Assembly (NCBI GenBank): GCA_965221215.1
Contig: OZ244872.1
Span: 1,364,001-1,428,000, forward strand
Direction of reading: 5' to 3'
DNA length: 64,000 bases
From: Aldehydirespirator sp965221215
Lineage (GTDB): Bacteria > Actinomycetota > Acidimicrobiia > Acidimicrobiales > Aldehydirespiratoraceae
Part shown: positions 9,295 through 16,812 of the stretch, piece after piece
Layout: every line of letters starts with the position of its first letter
Position numbering within the stretch: the first letter of the stretch is position 1
Made by a program: the position numbers and the translations under genes
Notes under the pieces: generated by a model
What the model was told of the DNA's origin: nothing
What the model saw: only the letters and a program-made list of their open reading frames with translations
Databases searched by the model: none

Positions 9295-11784
9295 CTAGCG
9301 GGGACCGCGGCCGCCGCCGCGCCGTCCGCCGCGGCGGGCCCGGGGATCGGGTCCCAGCTCGCCGAATTCGCGCTCCAGCTCCGAGTCGAAGGAGTCCTCG
9401 AACGAGACCGCCCGAGCGCTCGACACCGGCGCAGGCTGCCGTTCTCGGGGCCGGCGCGCCTCGCCGTCGAAGCGGTCGCCGCGCCCCGCGTCCGAGCGCC
9501 TGGGCTCGGAGCGGTCGCGGCCACCCCGGCCGGAATCGCGGTCACGGTCGCGGCCGCGTCCGTCGTCGTCGCGCCGCGGCCGTCGCCTGGGCGCAGGCCG
9601 TCCGTCGTCGTCGGAGTCGTCCGACTTGGGCAGCAGCGAGATCTTGCCGTTGGGGTCGACGTCCTCCACCACAACCTCGATCTCCTCGCCGAGCTCGAGC
9701 ACGTCCTCGACCCGGTCGATGCGCCTGCCGCCGCCGAGCTTGGAGATGTGCACCAGGCCGTCGCGCCCGGGCAGGATGTTCACGAACGCCCCGAACTTGG
9801 TGATGTTCACCACCCGCCCCCGGTAGGTGGCCCCCACATCGGCGGTGGGCGGGTCGAGGATGAGCTTGATCTGCCGCTCGGCCTCGGCCACCGCGCCGCC
9901 GTCGGTGGAGGCGATGGACACGATGCCGACCGCGCCGTCGTCGTCCACGCTGATGTCGGCGCCGGTCTCGGACTGGATGGAGTTGATCACCTTGCCCTTG
10001 GGCCCGATCACCTCGCCGATCTTCTCCACCGGGATCTCGAAGGTGGTGACCTTCGGGGCGGTGTCGCGCACCTCGGGCCTCGGCTCGATGATGGTCTCGG
10101 CCATCACGTCGAGGATGTCGAGGCGGGCGGTGCGGGCCTGGCGCAGGGCGTCGGCCAGCACCGAGGCGGGGATGCCCGAGATCTTGGTGTCGAGCTGCAG
10201 CGCGGTGATGAAGTCGGTGGTCCCGGCCACCTTGAAGTCCATGTCGCCGAAGGCGTCCTCGGCGCCGAGGATGTCGGTGAGGGTCACCCAGGCGCCGTCG
10301 GCGTGGACCAGGCCCATGGCCACCCCGGCCACCGGCGCCTTGATCGGCACCCCGGCGTCCATGAGCGACAGCGTGGAGCCGCACACCGACGCCATCGAGC
10401 TCGACCCGTTGGAGGCCATCACCTCCGACACGGTGCGAATGGTGTAGGGCCAGTCCTCGAACGACGGCACCACCGGGTACACGGCCCGCTCGGCCAGCGC
10501 ACCGTGGCCGATCTCGCGGCGCTTGGGGCCGCGCATGAAGCCGGTCTCGCCGGTGCTGAACGGCGGGAAGTTGTAGTGGTGGAAGTAGCGCTTCTTCTCG
10601 GTGGGCGACAGATCGTCGATCAGCATGTCGCTGCGGCCGATCCCCAGGGTGGTGAAGTTGAGCACCTGGGTCTCGCCCCGCTGGAACAGCCCGGTGCCGT
10701 GGGCGGTGGGCACCACCCCGACCCGGCACATCAGCGGCCGCAGCTGGTCGGCGGAGCGGCCGTCGATGCGGACCCCCTCCTCCACGATGCGCTTGCGCAC
10801 CGCCGCCTTGCTGACAGCCCGGATGGCGCTGTTGATCTGCTTGGCCGCGGTCGGATCGTCGCTGAAGCGCTCCTCGAGCTCGGCCGCCACCTCGGCGCTC
10901 AGGGCGGCCTCGGCACCCTGGCGCTCGGTCTTGTCGGCGATCCGCTGGGTGTCGGCGATGCGGTCGGCGGCGGCGTCGCGCACCGCCGCCAGGATCTCGT
11001 CGCTGTGGTCGACGGCCAGCGGCGCCTCGATCTTGGTGACCGGGCCGACCGCGTCGATCATCTGCTGCTGGAGCTCGATCATCTCGCGGATCCAGGTCTT
11101 GGACGCCTCCAGCCCGGCGGCGAGGACGTCCTCGTCCACCTTGGGCAGGCCGTCGGCGTACAGGTCCCAGGTGGCGGCGGTTCCGCCGGCCTCGACCATC
11201 ATCACGGCCACGTCGTCGCCGTCGAGGCGGCCGGCCACCACCATCTCGAAGGCGGAGCCGTCGCCCTCCTCGTAGGTCGGGAACGGCACCCACTCGCCGT
11301 CGGACGACCAGCACAGGCGCACCGCGCCGATCGGCCCGTCGAAGGGGATGGGCGAGATCGACAGCGCCAGGGAGGCCGCGTTGAGCGCGGCGATGTCGTA
11401 GGGATGGGACTGGTCGGCGCCCAGCACGGTGGCCACGACGTGAACCTCGTTGCGGAACCCGTCGGGGAAGCTGGGCCGCAGGGGCCGGTCCACGAGCCGA
11501 CAGGTCAAGATGGCCTGCTCGCCGGCGCGGGCCTCGCGCCTGAAGAACGAGCCGGGGATGCGGCCCGCGGCGTACATCCGCTCCTCCACGTCGACGGTGA
11601 GAGGGAAGAAGTCGGCGCCCTCTCGTGGCGCTTTGGCGGCGGTGGCGGTGACGAGCACCACCGTGTTGCCCATTTGGGCGGTGACGGCGCCGCCGGCGAG
11701 CGGGGCCAGCAGGCCCGTCTCGAAGGTGGCGTCCTTGCCCTCGGCGCGCGTGAACGCACCGGTGACTGAAATGGCATCGGCCAT
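9295..11784 (-). CDS. pnp: Polyribonucleotide nucleotidyltransferase (PNPase)
   Basis: 829 residues from the ATG at 11784, preceded by a clear AAGGAG ribosome site. Two RNase PH-like domains (about 10-230 and 325-555), a KH domain (IPVEKIGEVIGPKGKVI, about 565-625) and an S1 domain (GRVVNITKFGAFV, about 640-710) follow in order. The enzyme phosphorolytically degrades RNA 3' to 5'. The last 115 residues are a low-complexity Arg/Asp/Gly tail longer than in most PNPases, perhaps for RNA or degradosome contacts. It lies downstream of rpsO with a large hairpin between them, which in E. coli is the place of RNase III-dependent pnp autocontrol. Confidence 0.97.
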   Translation of the reverse strand: MADAISVTGAFTRAEGKDATFETGLLAPLAGGAVTAQMGNTVVLVTATAAKAPREGADFFPLTVDVEERMYAAGRIPGSFFRREARAGEQAILTCRLVDRPLRPSFPDGFRNEVHVVATVLGADQSHPYDIAALNAASLALSISPIPFDGPIGAVRLCWSSDGEWVPFPTYEEGDGSAFEMVVAGRLDGDDVAVMMVEAGGTAATWDLYADGLPKVDEDVLAAGLEASKTWIREMIELQQQMIDAVGPVTKIEAPLAVDHSDEILAAVRDAAADRIADTQRIADKTERQGAEAALSAEVAAELEERFSDDPTAAKQINSAIRAVSKAAVRKRIVEEGVRIDGRSADQLRPLMCRVGVVPTAHGTGLFQRGETQVLNFTTLGIGRSDMLIDDLSPTEKKRYFHHYNFPPFSTGETGFMRGPKRREIGHGALAERAVYPVVPSFEDWPYTIRTVSEVMASNGSSSMASVCGSTLSLMDAGVPIKAPVAGVAMGLVHADGAWVTLTDILGAEDAFGDMDFKVAGTTDFITALQLDTKISGIPASVLADALRQARTARLDILDVMAETIIEPRPEVRDTAPKVTTFEIPVEKIGEVIGPKGKVINSIQSETGADISVDDDGAVGIVSIASTDGGAVAEAERQIKLILDPPTADVGATYRGRVVNITKFGAFVNILPGRDGLVHISKLGGGRRIDRVEDVLELGEEIEVVVEDVDPNGKISLLPKSDDSDDDGRPAPRRRPRRDDDGRGRDRDRDSGRGGRDRSEPRRSDAGRGDRFDGEARRPRERQPAPVSSARAVSFEDSFDSELEREFGELGPDPRARRGGRRGGGRGPR

Positions 11785-11844
11785 GGAATTGCTCCTTGGG
11801 GACCCCGACTGGGGCCCGATCTGGGCACGACCCCGCCAGTTCCC

Positions 11845-11887
11845 AGTCGTATCGGTCCCACCCGGCGGGGGCGGGGCCGATACGACT
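11845..11887 (-). promoter_or_regulatory. Long hairpin between rpsO and pnp
   Basis: AGTCGTATCGG (11845-11855) pairs perfectly with CCGATACGACT (11877-11887). After one mismatch, CCC pairs with GGG, giving 14 of 15 base pairs around a GC-rich loop. It lies in the pnp leader about 60 bp before the start codon. The position matches the rpsO-pnp intergenic stem used in enteric bacteria for RNase III cleavage and PNPase autoregulation. That role here is inferred. It could also act as an attenuator, since there is no T run. Confidence 0.65.
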
Positions 11888-12000
11888 AGCACCGGAGCGG
11901 TCGCACCTGTGTTGTTGTCACTGGGATCGTCGCCGGCTCTCAGGCGCCGACTTTGGCGCCAACAGCCGGAGGGACGGCCCGCAGGCCGCCCCTGTCGTGT

Positions 12001-12282
12001 TCAGCGTCGCAAACCGAGATGGGCGATCAACGCCCGGTACCGCTCGACGTCGTTCTCCTTCACGTAGTCGAGCAGCCTCCTGCGCCGACCCACCAGCATC
12101 AGCAGGCCCCTCCGGCTGTGGTGGTCCTTCTTGTGGACCCGCAGATGCTCGGTGAGGTGGTTGATGCGGTCCGACAGCAGAGCGATCTGGACTTCGGGAG
12201 AACCGGTGTCGGTCTCGGGAAGCCCGAAGGTCTCCGCCGTCGAGGCGATGGTCTCGGCCTTGGGGGGGAGGCTGGTAGGCAT
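12001..12282 (-). CDS. rpsO: 30S ribosomal protein S15
   Basis: 93 residues from the ATG at 12282 with an upstream GGAGA ribosome site. The S15 family core is complete: DTGSPEVQIALLSDRI, LTEHLRVHKKDHHSRRGLL and VGRRRRLLDYV. S15 binds 16S rRNA and nucleates the 30S platform. A short N-terminal extension (MPTSLPPKAE) makes it slightly longer than the usual 89 residues. It is first in the operon followed by pnp, dapB, the SURF1 gene, dapA, rnj and ftsK. Confidence 0.97.
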   Translation of the reverse strand: MPTSLPPKAETIASTAETFGLPETDTGSPEVQIALLSDRINHLTEHLRVHKKDHHSRRGLLMLVGRRRRLLDYVKENDVERYRALIAHLGLRR

Positions 12283-12458
12283 GGAATCTCCGTTGGGTAT
12301 CGGACCCTGCTGCACGACCCGCAATGCGAGGCCAACAGCCCGCGTGCTGCACACGACTGGCCCCACCACGGTGGCAGGACCCGGCAAGGCTACCGCCCAA
12401 CACCCAACAACCCCGCGCGCCGTGCGTAGCAGCAGATTCCAAAGCTGACTGCATTTAC

Positions 12459-12486
12459 TTGACATACAACAACAAGCATCTACTCT
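12459..12486 (+). promoter_or_regulatory. Candidate sigma70-type promoter for the retropepsin-like gene
   Basis: TTGACA (12459-12464) and TACTCT (12481-12486) are separated by 16 bp, in an A/T-rich patch unusual for this window. The start codons of the downstream gene (TTG 12507 or 12528) are well placed. Inferred from the boxes alone. Confidence 0.45.
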
Positions 12487-12527
12487 AAGGCGCAGCCTGC
12501 GAGCGGTTGAGCGATGGGAGACCAAGA

Positions 12528-12914
12528 TTGGGAGCGATACGAGTCACCGTCAAGATCAGCAACCTGGCGCAGCCAGAACAGTCATGGGAAGGCGAGTTTC
12601 TGGCGGACACCAGCGTCCACGAAACCACCGTGCCCCGCAAGCACCTACAAGCCATAGGAATTGCGCCGACCATGCGCCGCGAGTACGAGCTGGCTGACGG
12701 GTCCAGCGTGACGTTCGATGTCGGAAGTGCGCAACTGGAGTTCATCGGACGTTTCACCGCCAACAACGTTCTCTTCGGAGCGGACGACGCCGAGCCGGTG
12801 CTAGGCGCGATCGCTTTGAGGTCGGCCGGAGCTGAGGTGGATGTCCACAACGAATGCCTGAAGCTCGGCCCTCCCATGCGCATGCCCCTTCACCGGCCGA
12901 GACGTCCGATCTAG
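12528..12914 (+). CDS. Retropepsin-like (clan AA) aspartic protease domain protein
   Basis: 128 residues if the TTG at 12528 is used (GGGAG lies 8 bp upstream). A TTG at 12507 would add seven residues. The single-domain layout resembles the AF_0612-type clan AA aspartic proteases: a beta start IRVTVKI, an active-site-like FLADTSVHETTVP, then YELADGSSVTFDVG, a flap region and EPVLGAIAL near the end. The expected D-T/S-G triad reads D-T-S, so catalysis is uncertain. Cellular role unknown. It stands alone, convergent to the ferredoxin reductase gene, with its own promoter and terminator. Confidence 0.7.
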   Translation: MGAIRVTVKISNLAQPEQSWEGEFLADTSVHETTVPRKHLQAIGIAPTMRREYELADGSSVTFDVGSAQLEFIGRFTANNVLFGADDAEPVLGAIALRSAGAEVDVHNECLKLGPPMRMPLHRPRRPI

Positions 12915-12956
12915 GCCGGGCGCGTCGAATCGCGCCGCTCCGGCCGCGACCTTTTT
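12914..12956. terminator. Hairpin terminator between convergent genes
   Basis: GGCCGG (12914-12919) pairs with CCGGCC (12940-12945), and GCGCG pairs with CGCGC inside, around a TCGAAT loop. A T5 run follows at about 12952-12956 on the plus strand. It sits between the convergent stops of the protease-like gene and the reductase gene. Confidence 0.65.
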
Positions 12957-12959
12957 GGG

Positions 12960-14162
12960 TCAGAAGTTGGCGGCTAGGGCTTCTTTGTAGCTGGCCTGCT
13001 GTTCGATCATTGCCCGGTAGCGCATTACGTGGCGGGGGCGGTTGAAGCCGAGCACGCCGGTGATGCGCCCGGCCCGGCCGTAGATCGCCGCGAAGCGGCG
13101 CTCCTCCACGGAGCCGCTCACCACCCGCACCTCGTCGTCGGGGCGCACCCGGCCCGCCAGCTGGATCTTGCGGTCGTACTGGTCGCTCCAGAACCACGGC
13201 ACCGGCGTGAACGGTCCCACCGCCGGGTCGAGCAGCCGACGGGCGGCGTGGGCGCCCTGCTGGGCGGCGTTGTCCCAATGCTCCACCCGCATCGTCTCGC
13301 CGAAGAGCTCGTTGGGCCAGCGGGCCACGTCGCCCGCCGCCACCACGCCGTCGGCGGCCAGGCAGGTCGCGTCGCACACCACGCCGTCGTCGATCCGCAG
13401 TCCCGAGCCCTCCAGCCATTCGGTGTTGCAGATCACCCCGATGCCGACCACCACCACGTCGGCGTCCACCGTCGAGCCGTCCGACAGCCTCACCCGCTGC
13501 ACCCGGTCGCCGCCCTCGACTGCGTCCACGCCCACACCGGTGCGCAGATCCACGCCGTGGTCGCGGTGCACCTCGGCGCACACCGCGCCCATCTCGTCGC
13601 CCAGCACCCGTCCCAGCGGCGTCGGCAGCGCCTCCACCAGCGTGACCTCCAGGCCGCGGCCCCGGGCGGTGGCGGCCACCTCGGCACCGATGAAACCTGC
13701 GCCCACCACCACCACCCGCTGCGGCGCTGCCTCCAGGTCGGCCCGCAGCGCCAGGCAGTCGTCGAGCGAGCGCAGCACGTGCACGCCGGCCAGCGCCTCG
13801 GTGCCGGCCAGAGTGCGACAGCGGGCCCCGGTGGCGATGACGAGGCCGTCGAACGCCACCGTCTCGCCGCCATCGAGGGTCAGCTGGCGGGCGGACAGGT
13901 CCACCGCGGTCGCCCGCACGCCGAGACGGGCCTCGATGCCGTCGTCGGCTAGTTCCTCGGCATCGGTGAGCGCGGCCCGATCCGGCTCCCAGTCGCCGGC
14001 CAGAACCTGCTTCGACAGCGGCGGCCGGTCATAGGGCGGATGGTCCTCGGCGCCGATCAGCGTGACCGGGCCGTCGAAGCCCTCACGGCGCAGCGCCTCG
14101 GCCGCGTTCAGCCCGGCCAGGGAGGCCCCGACGATGGTTACGGCGCTCGGCGCGGCGGTCAT
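12960..14162 (-). CDS. NAD(P)H-dependent ferredoxin/rubredoxin reductase (FAD)
   Basis: 400 residues of the FAD/NAD(P)-linked pyridine nucleotide-disulfide oxidoreductase fold without redox cysteines. The FAD motif is near the start (VTIVGASLAGLNAAEALR). The segment PPYDRPPLSK is typical of ferredoxin reductases serving P450 and Rieske systems. The NAD(P) motif VVVVGAGFIGAEVAA is at about 150-164, and the second FAD motif (LAADGVVAAGDVARW) at about 290. It lies 21 bp after the ferredoxin gene, so it is the likely reductase for that ferredoxin. No P450 or Rieske oxygenase is encoded nearby. Confidence 0.9.
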   Translation of the reverse strand: MTAAPSAVTIVGASLAGLNAAEALRREGFDGPVTLIGAEDHPPYDRPPLSKQVLAGDWEPDRAALTDAEELADDGIEARLGVRATAVDLSARQLTLDGGETVAFDGLVIATGARCRTLAGTEALAGVHVLRSLDDCLALRADLEAAPQRVVVVGAGFIGAEVAATARGRGLEVTLVEALPTPLGRVLGDEMGAVCAEVHRDHGVDLRTGVGVDAVEGGDRVQRVRLSDGSTVDADVVVVGIGVICNTEWLEGSGLRIDDGVVCDATCLAADGVVAAGDVARWPNELFGETMRVEHWDNAAQQGAHAARRLLDPAVGPFTPVPWFWSDQYDRKIQLAGRVRPDDEVRVVSGSVEERRFAAIYGRAGRITGVLGFNRPRHVMRYRAMIEQQASYKEALAANF

Positions 14163-14183
14163 GGCTCTTCGGCTCCCGGCCGC

Positions 14184-14378
14184 TCAGCCGTCAGCTATCG
14201 AGATGGCCTGCTTGGGGCAGCGCTGCACGCACTCCTGCACCCGGGCCCGGTCGGCCTCGCCGGGCGTCTCGTTGAGGATGTAGAGGAAGTCGTCGTCTCG
14301 CACCTCGAAGATGTCGGGTGCGATCTGCATGCAGACGGCGTTGCTCTCGCACAGGTCGAAGTCAACAACGATACGCAT
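14184..14378 (-). CDS. Small ferredoxin, 3Fe-4S P450-type
   Basis: 64 residues, ATG at 14378 with a good AGGAGAG site. Cysteines are at 10, 16, 50 and 54. The pattern Cys10-x5-Cys16 with Cys54-Pro, and Asn13 where a 4Fe-4S protein would have its third Cys, suggests a 3Fe-4S cluster. The CESNAVCM...RCPKQAI pattern is typical of actinobacterial P450-partner ferredoxins. Cys50 is an extra nearby cysteine. It should carry electrons from the adjacent reductase. The acceptor is unknown and could be encoded elsewhere. Confidence 0.9.
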   Translation of the reverse strand: MRIVVDFDLCESNAVCMQIAPDIFEVRDDDFLYILNETPGEADRARVQECVQRCPKQAISIADG

Positions 14379-14436
14379 CGTCTCTCCTTGGGGTTGCTCC
14401 GCAGTTGGACCGGCCCACGCTAGTTCAACCGCTGGC

Positions 14437-14811
14437 TCAGCTCAGGAACTCGGCCAAGCGATCCTTGGCCTTCATGTCGCCGAGGGGGCGGCCGATGATG
14501 GCCCGGTCGCCCCGCACCAGCACCGGGCGCTGCAGGAGCCTCGGATACTCGAGCAGCACCTCCACCACCGCTTCGGGGTTGGCGACATAGTCGTCGGCGT
14601 CGAGCCCGAGCTTGGCGAACTGCGAGTCCTTGCGAACCAGGTTCTCGACCGGATCCTCGAGCCGCTCGACGATGCCTTGCAGCGTGTCGCGGTCGGGACG
14701 GTCGGACATGTAGAGCACCACATCGCACTCGACACCGGAATCCGCGGCGACCGCCACGGCATTCTTAGAAGAGTTTCAATGCTTGTTGTGATAGATAGTG
14801 ATCTTAGCCAT
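14437..14811 (-). CDS. Probable selenocysteine-containing ArsC/YfgD-family protein
   Basis: Read from the ATG at 14811, the frame meets TGA at codon 12 (14776-14778) and then continues open to 14437, giving 124 residues. The N-terminus MAKITIYHNKH-[TGA]-NSSKNA matches the ArsC/YfgD start (IYHNPRC-SKSRxxL), with TGA exactly at the catalytic Cys. The spacing from that site to VVLY equals that of E. coli YfgD, and LQRPVLV...IIGRP is present downstream. A hairpin like a bacterial SECIS follows the TGA. Starting instead at the GTG 14757 gives a 106-residue protein without the active site. The family is thioredoxin-fold arsenate reductase or glutaredoxin-like thiol oxidoreductase. The substrate is unknown. 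It starts 9 bp after the acyl-CoA ligase stop and precedes the ferredoxin gene. No sel genes lie in this window. Confidence 0.8.
14742..14759 (-). promoter_or_regulatory. Candidate bacterial SECIS element
   Basis: In the mRNA, CCGUGGC pairs with GCCGCGG (seven pairs, one G-U) around the tetraloop GGUC. Sixteen nucleotides separate the UGA from the stem, so the loop G is the 24th base after it. The E. coli fdhF SECIS also presents GGUC at its apex, about 19 bases after UGA. Position and loop fit a SelB-binding element. It lies within the coding sequence. Confidence 0.7.
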
Positions 14812-14820
14812 AGCTCGGTC

Positions 14821-16446
14821 TCAGCCCCTTTCTTGTCTGACCTCGTAGACCTCGCGGGCGGTCAGGGTGACTGACCGCCTCGCCTCGTACAACTCCCGCA
14901 GCTTGTGCTTGAGGATCTTCGCGGTGGCGTTGCGCGGCAGCGCCTCGGGATGGATCTCCAGTTGCTCGGGCACCTTCTGTCGGGACAGCCCGGCGGCGGC
15001 GCAGGCCTCAACCATCTCATCGAAGGTCAGGTCGGCGGCGCCGGGGGCGGTCTCGACCACCGCGCAGACCCGCTCGCCCCGCTCGGGGTCCGACAGGCCG
15101 ATCACCGCGGCCGCGCCCACCTTGGGGTGGGCATAGAGAATGTCCTCGATCTCGGAGGCGGAGATGTTCTCGCCTTTGCGAATGATGATGTCCTTCACCC
15201 GTCCGGTCAGCGTCAGGTGCCCGTCGGGGCCGAGCACGCCCAGATCGCCGGTGCGGAAGCGGCCCCGAGCGTCAAAGGCGTCGTCGTCGAGGCTGGGATC
15301 GGTGTAGCCCGCGAACAGCATCGGACCGCTGACCCGCACCTCGCCCTGGATGCCGACGGGCGCGGGCGCCTCGCCACCGTCGGCGGCCACGGCCACGATC
15401 GACACCTTGCAGCCGTGGACCGGGCGTCCGTCGGTGTGGGCCAGCTGGTCGTCGCTGTCGCCGGGCGAGCCCTGCGAGATCATGGGACACTCCGTCATGC
15501 CGTAGCCGTGGGCCACGGGCACGCCCATCTGCCTCTTCACCCGGAAATAGATCTCAGGCGGCTTGGGGGCGCCCCCGCCCACCAGCGCTCGCAGCCCGGG
15601 CATGGCCGGACGGCCGACAGACTGGCGCGACTTGCGGTCCTCCTCGAGGAACATCTGGTAGAAGACCGTCGAGCCGCCGGCCATGGTCACGCCGTGGCGG
15701 GCGTAGGCCAGCACCGCGGCGGCCGGCTCGAAGCGCTCCACCAGCACCGACCCGAAACCGGCGGCGAGCATGGCGACGATGTAGTCGGGTCCGCCGATGT
15801 GAGCGTAGGGGAAGGCGATGGAGCCGACGTCGGCCTCGCTTGCGTCGAGCGCCCGGGCCAGCCCGATCCCGCCCGCGATCAGCGACGCGTCGGTGTGCTT
15901 CACGCCCTTGGGGTCCGATGTGGTGCCCGAGGTGTAGTACAGCCAGCGCACCGCGTCGGCGCTGGAATCGCTGGGCGGCGGCGGCAGGCTCGACGGGTCG
16001 CCGTCGGGAAGCACGTCGTAGGCGCACAGCGTCCGAGCCTCGTGATCGAGGCCCCCAACGATCTTCTCGGCCATGGCGCCGTAGTCGAAGCCGGCCCAGA
16101 CGCCGGGATGCACCACTAGCTCCGCTCGGGTCTGGCGGATGCAGAACTCGGCCTCGCGACGGCGGTAGATGTGGATGATCGGATTCTGTACGGCGCCCAG
16201 CCGGCTGAGGGCGAAGCTCAACAGCACGGTCTCGATGCGGGTGGGCAGCACCCATGCGACCGGCGTTGCCTCCCCCACCCCCAGGTATTGGAGTCCGGCC
16301 GCCACCCGCTCGGCCCGGTCCCTGAACTCGGCGAACGTCACCGAGCGGCCCGAATCGTCGAGGAGCATCTTCGTGTCGGGGGTGGCCGAGGCCCGCCGAC
16401 TGAGCAGATCCCAGAAAGTCCGGGCATCGTAGATCGGCTCGCTCAT
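14821..16446 (-). CDS. Acyl-CoA synthetase (class I adenylate-forming, AMP-binding)
   Basis: 541 residues with the full ANL-superfamily signature: P-loop-like YYTSGTTSDPKGVKH (about 170), YGMTECPM, FRTGDLGVLGPDGHLTLTGR, the hinge RVKDIIIRKGENIS and the C-terminal Lys in LPRNATAKILK. It should activate a carboxylic acid to acyl-AMP and then acyl-CoA. The chain-length or ring specificity cannot be read from the sequence. It resembles cyclohexanecarboxylate/medium-chain ligases in spacing. It is first in the operon that continues with the TGA-containing ArsC-like gene, the ferredoxin and its reductase. Confidence 0.9.
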   Translation of the reverse strand: MSEPIYDARTFWDLLSRRASATPDTKMLLDDSGRSVTFAEFRDRAERVAAGLQYLGVGEATPVAWVLPTRIETVLLSFALSRLGAVQNPIIHIYRRREAEFCIRQTRAELVVHPGVWAGFDYGAMAEKIVGGLDHEARTLCAYDVLPDGDPSSLPPPPSDSSADAVRWLYYTSGTTSDPKGVKHTDASLIAGGIGLARALDASEADVGSIAFPYAHIGGPDYIVAMLAAGFGSVLVERFEPAAAVLAYARHGVTMAGGSTVFYQMFLEEDRKSRQSVGRPAMPGLRALVGGGAPKPPEIYFRVKRQMGVPVAHGYGMTECPMISQGSPGDSDDQLAHTDGRPVHGCKVSIVAVAADGGEAPAPVGIQGEVRVSGPMLFAGYTDPSLDDDAFDARGRFRTGDLGVLGPDGHLTLTGRVKDIIIRKGENISASEIEDILYAHPKVGAAAVIGLSDPERGERVCAVVETAPGAADLTFDEMVEACAAAGLSRQKVPEQLEIHPEALPRNATAKILKHKLRELYEARRSVTLTAREVYEVRQERG

Positions 16447-16812
16447 GCACCTCGCTCCAGGTGGAAGGGCATGGAGCGTACCGCGCCCTTGGACGCAGCC
16501 AGAATCCGCCCTGTGCGGATCCGCGCCCGCCCGTGAGCAGGACGCGCCGGAGCCCGCCAGCGCTATGCTGGCGGGCTCCGCACGGTCCCTGGAGGGGGGA
16601 TGGTGGATCCGGTTCTGGCGAATCCTGTTGCTCAGACCCGGCTCGTGGAGACTAGGTTACACCATCGTTACCGGTTTGTCACATTCCTGTCACCGATTTT
16701 TCTGAACAGTCCGAAACACCCGGCAAACTCTGGCTGAACGCGCGTCACGGAGTGCCCTTGACCTTGGCGGGAGCCTGCTCGGCCGCCAGCAAGCGACAAG
16801 CGAAACGCCCCG
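16447..16812. other. Intergenic region upstream of the acyl-CoA ligase operon
   Basis: 366 bp without a convincing gene. It holds a perfect 13-bp hairpin at 16549-16579 and an A/T-richer stretch at about 16650-16710 (TTACACCATCGTTACCGG, TTTGTCACATTCCTGTCACC). The latter probably contains the promoter for the minus-strand acyl-CoA ligase operon. The duplicated TGTCAC words at 16678 and 16689 could be an operator half-site pair. This is inference. Confidence 0.4.
16549..16579. terminator. Perfect 13-bp hairpin
   Basis: GGAGCCCGCCAGC (16549-16561) is complementary to GCTGGCGGGCTCC (16567-16579) with a five-base loop. It could stop transcription after the substrate-binding-protein gene ending at 16813, or be a leader hairpin for the ligase operon. 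There is no T tract, so intrinsic termination is not certain. Confidence 0.5.

Noticed and set aside
8899..11769. Very long plus-strand open frame (956 codons) opposite pnp and dapB
   Set aside because: It is antisense to clear PNPase and DapB coding. The His/Ala/Gly/Arg-rich product has no domain and reflects third-position GC bias.
14437..14757. Short 106-residue ArsC-like frame starting at GTG 14757
   Set aside because: It lacks the active-site region, has no ribosome site and starts inside the proposed SECIS stem. The read-through frame from 14811 restores the full family length.
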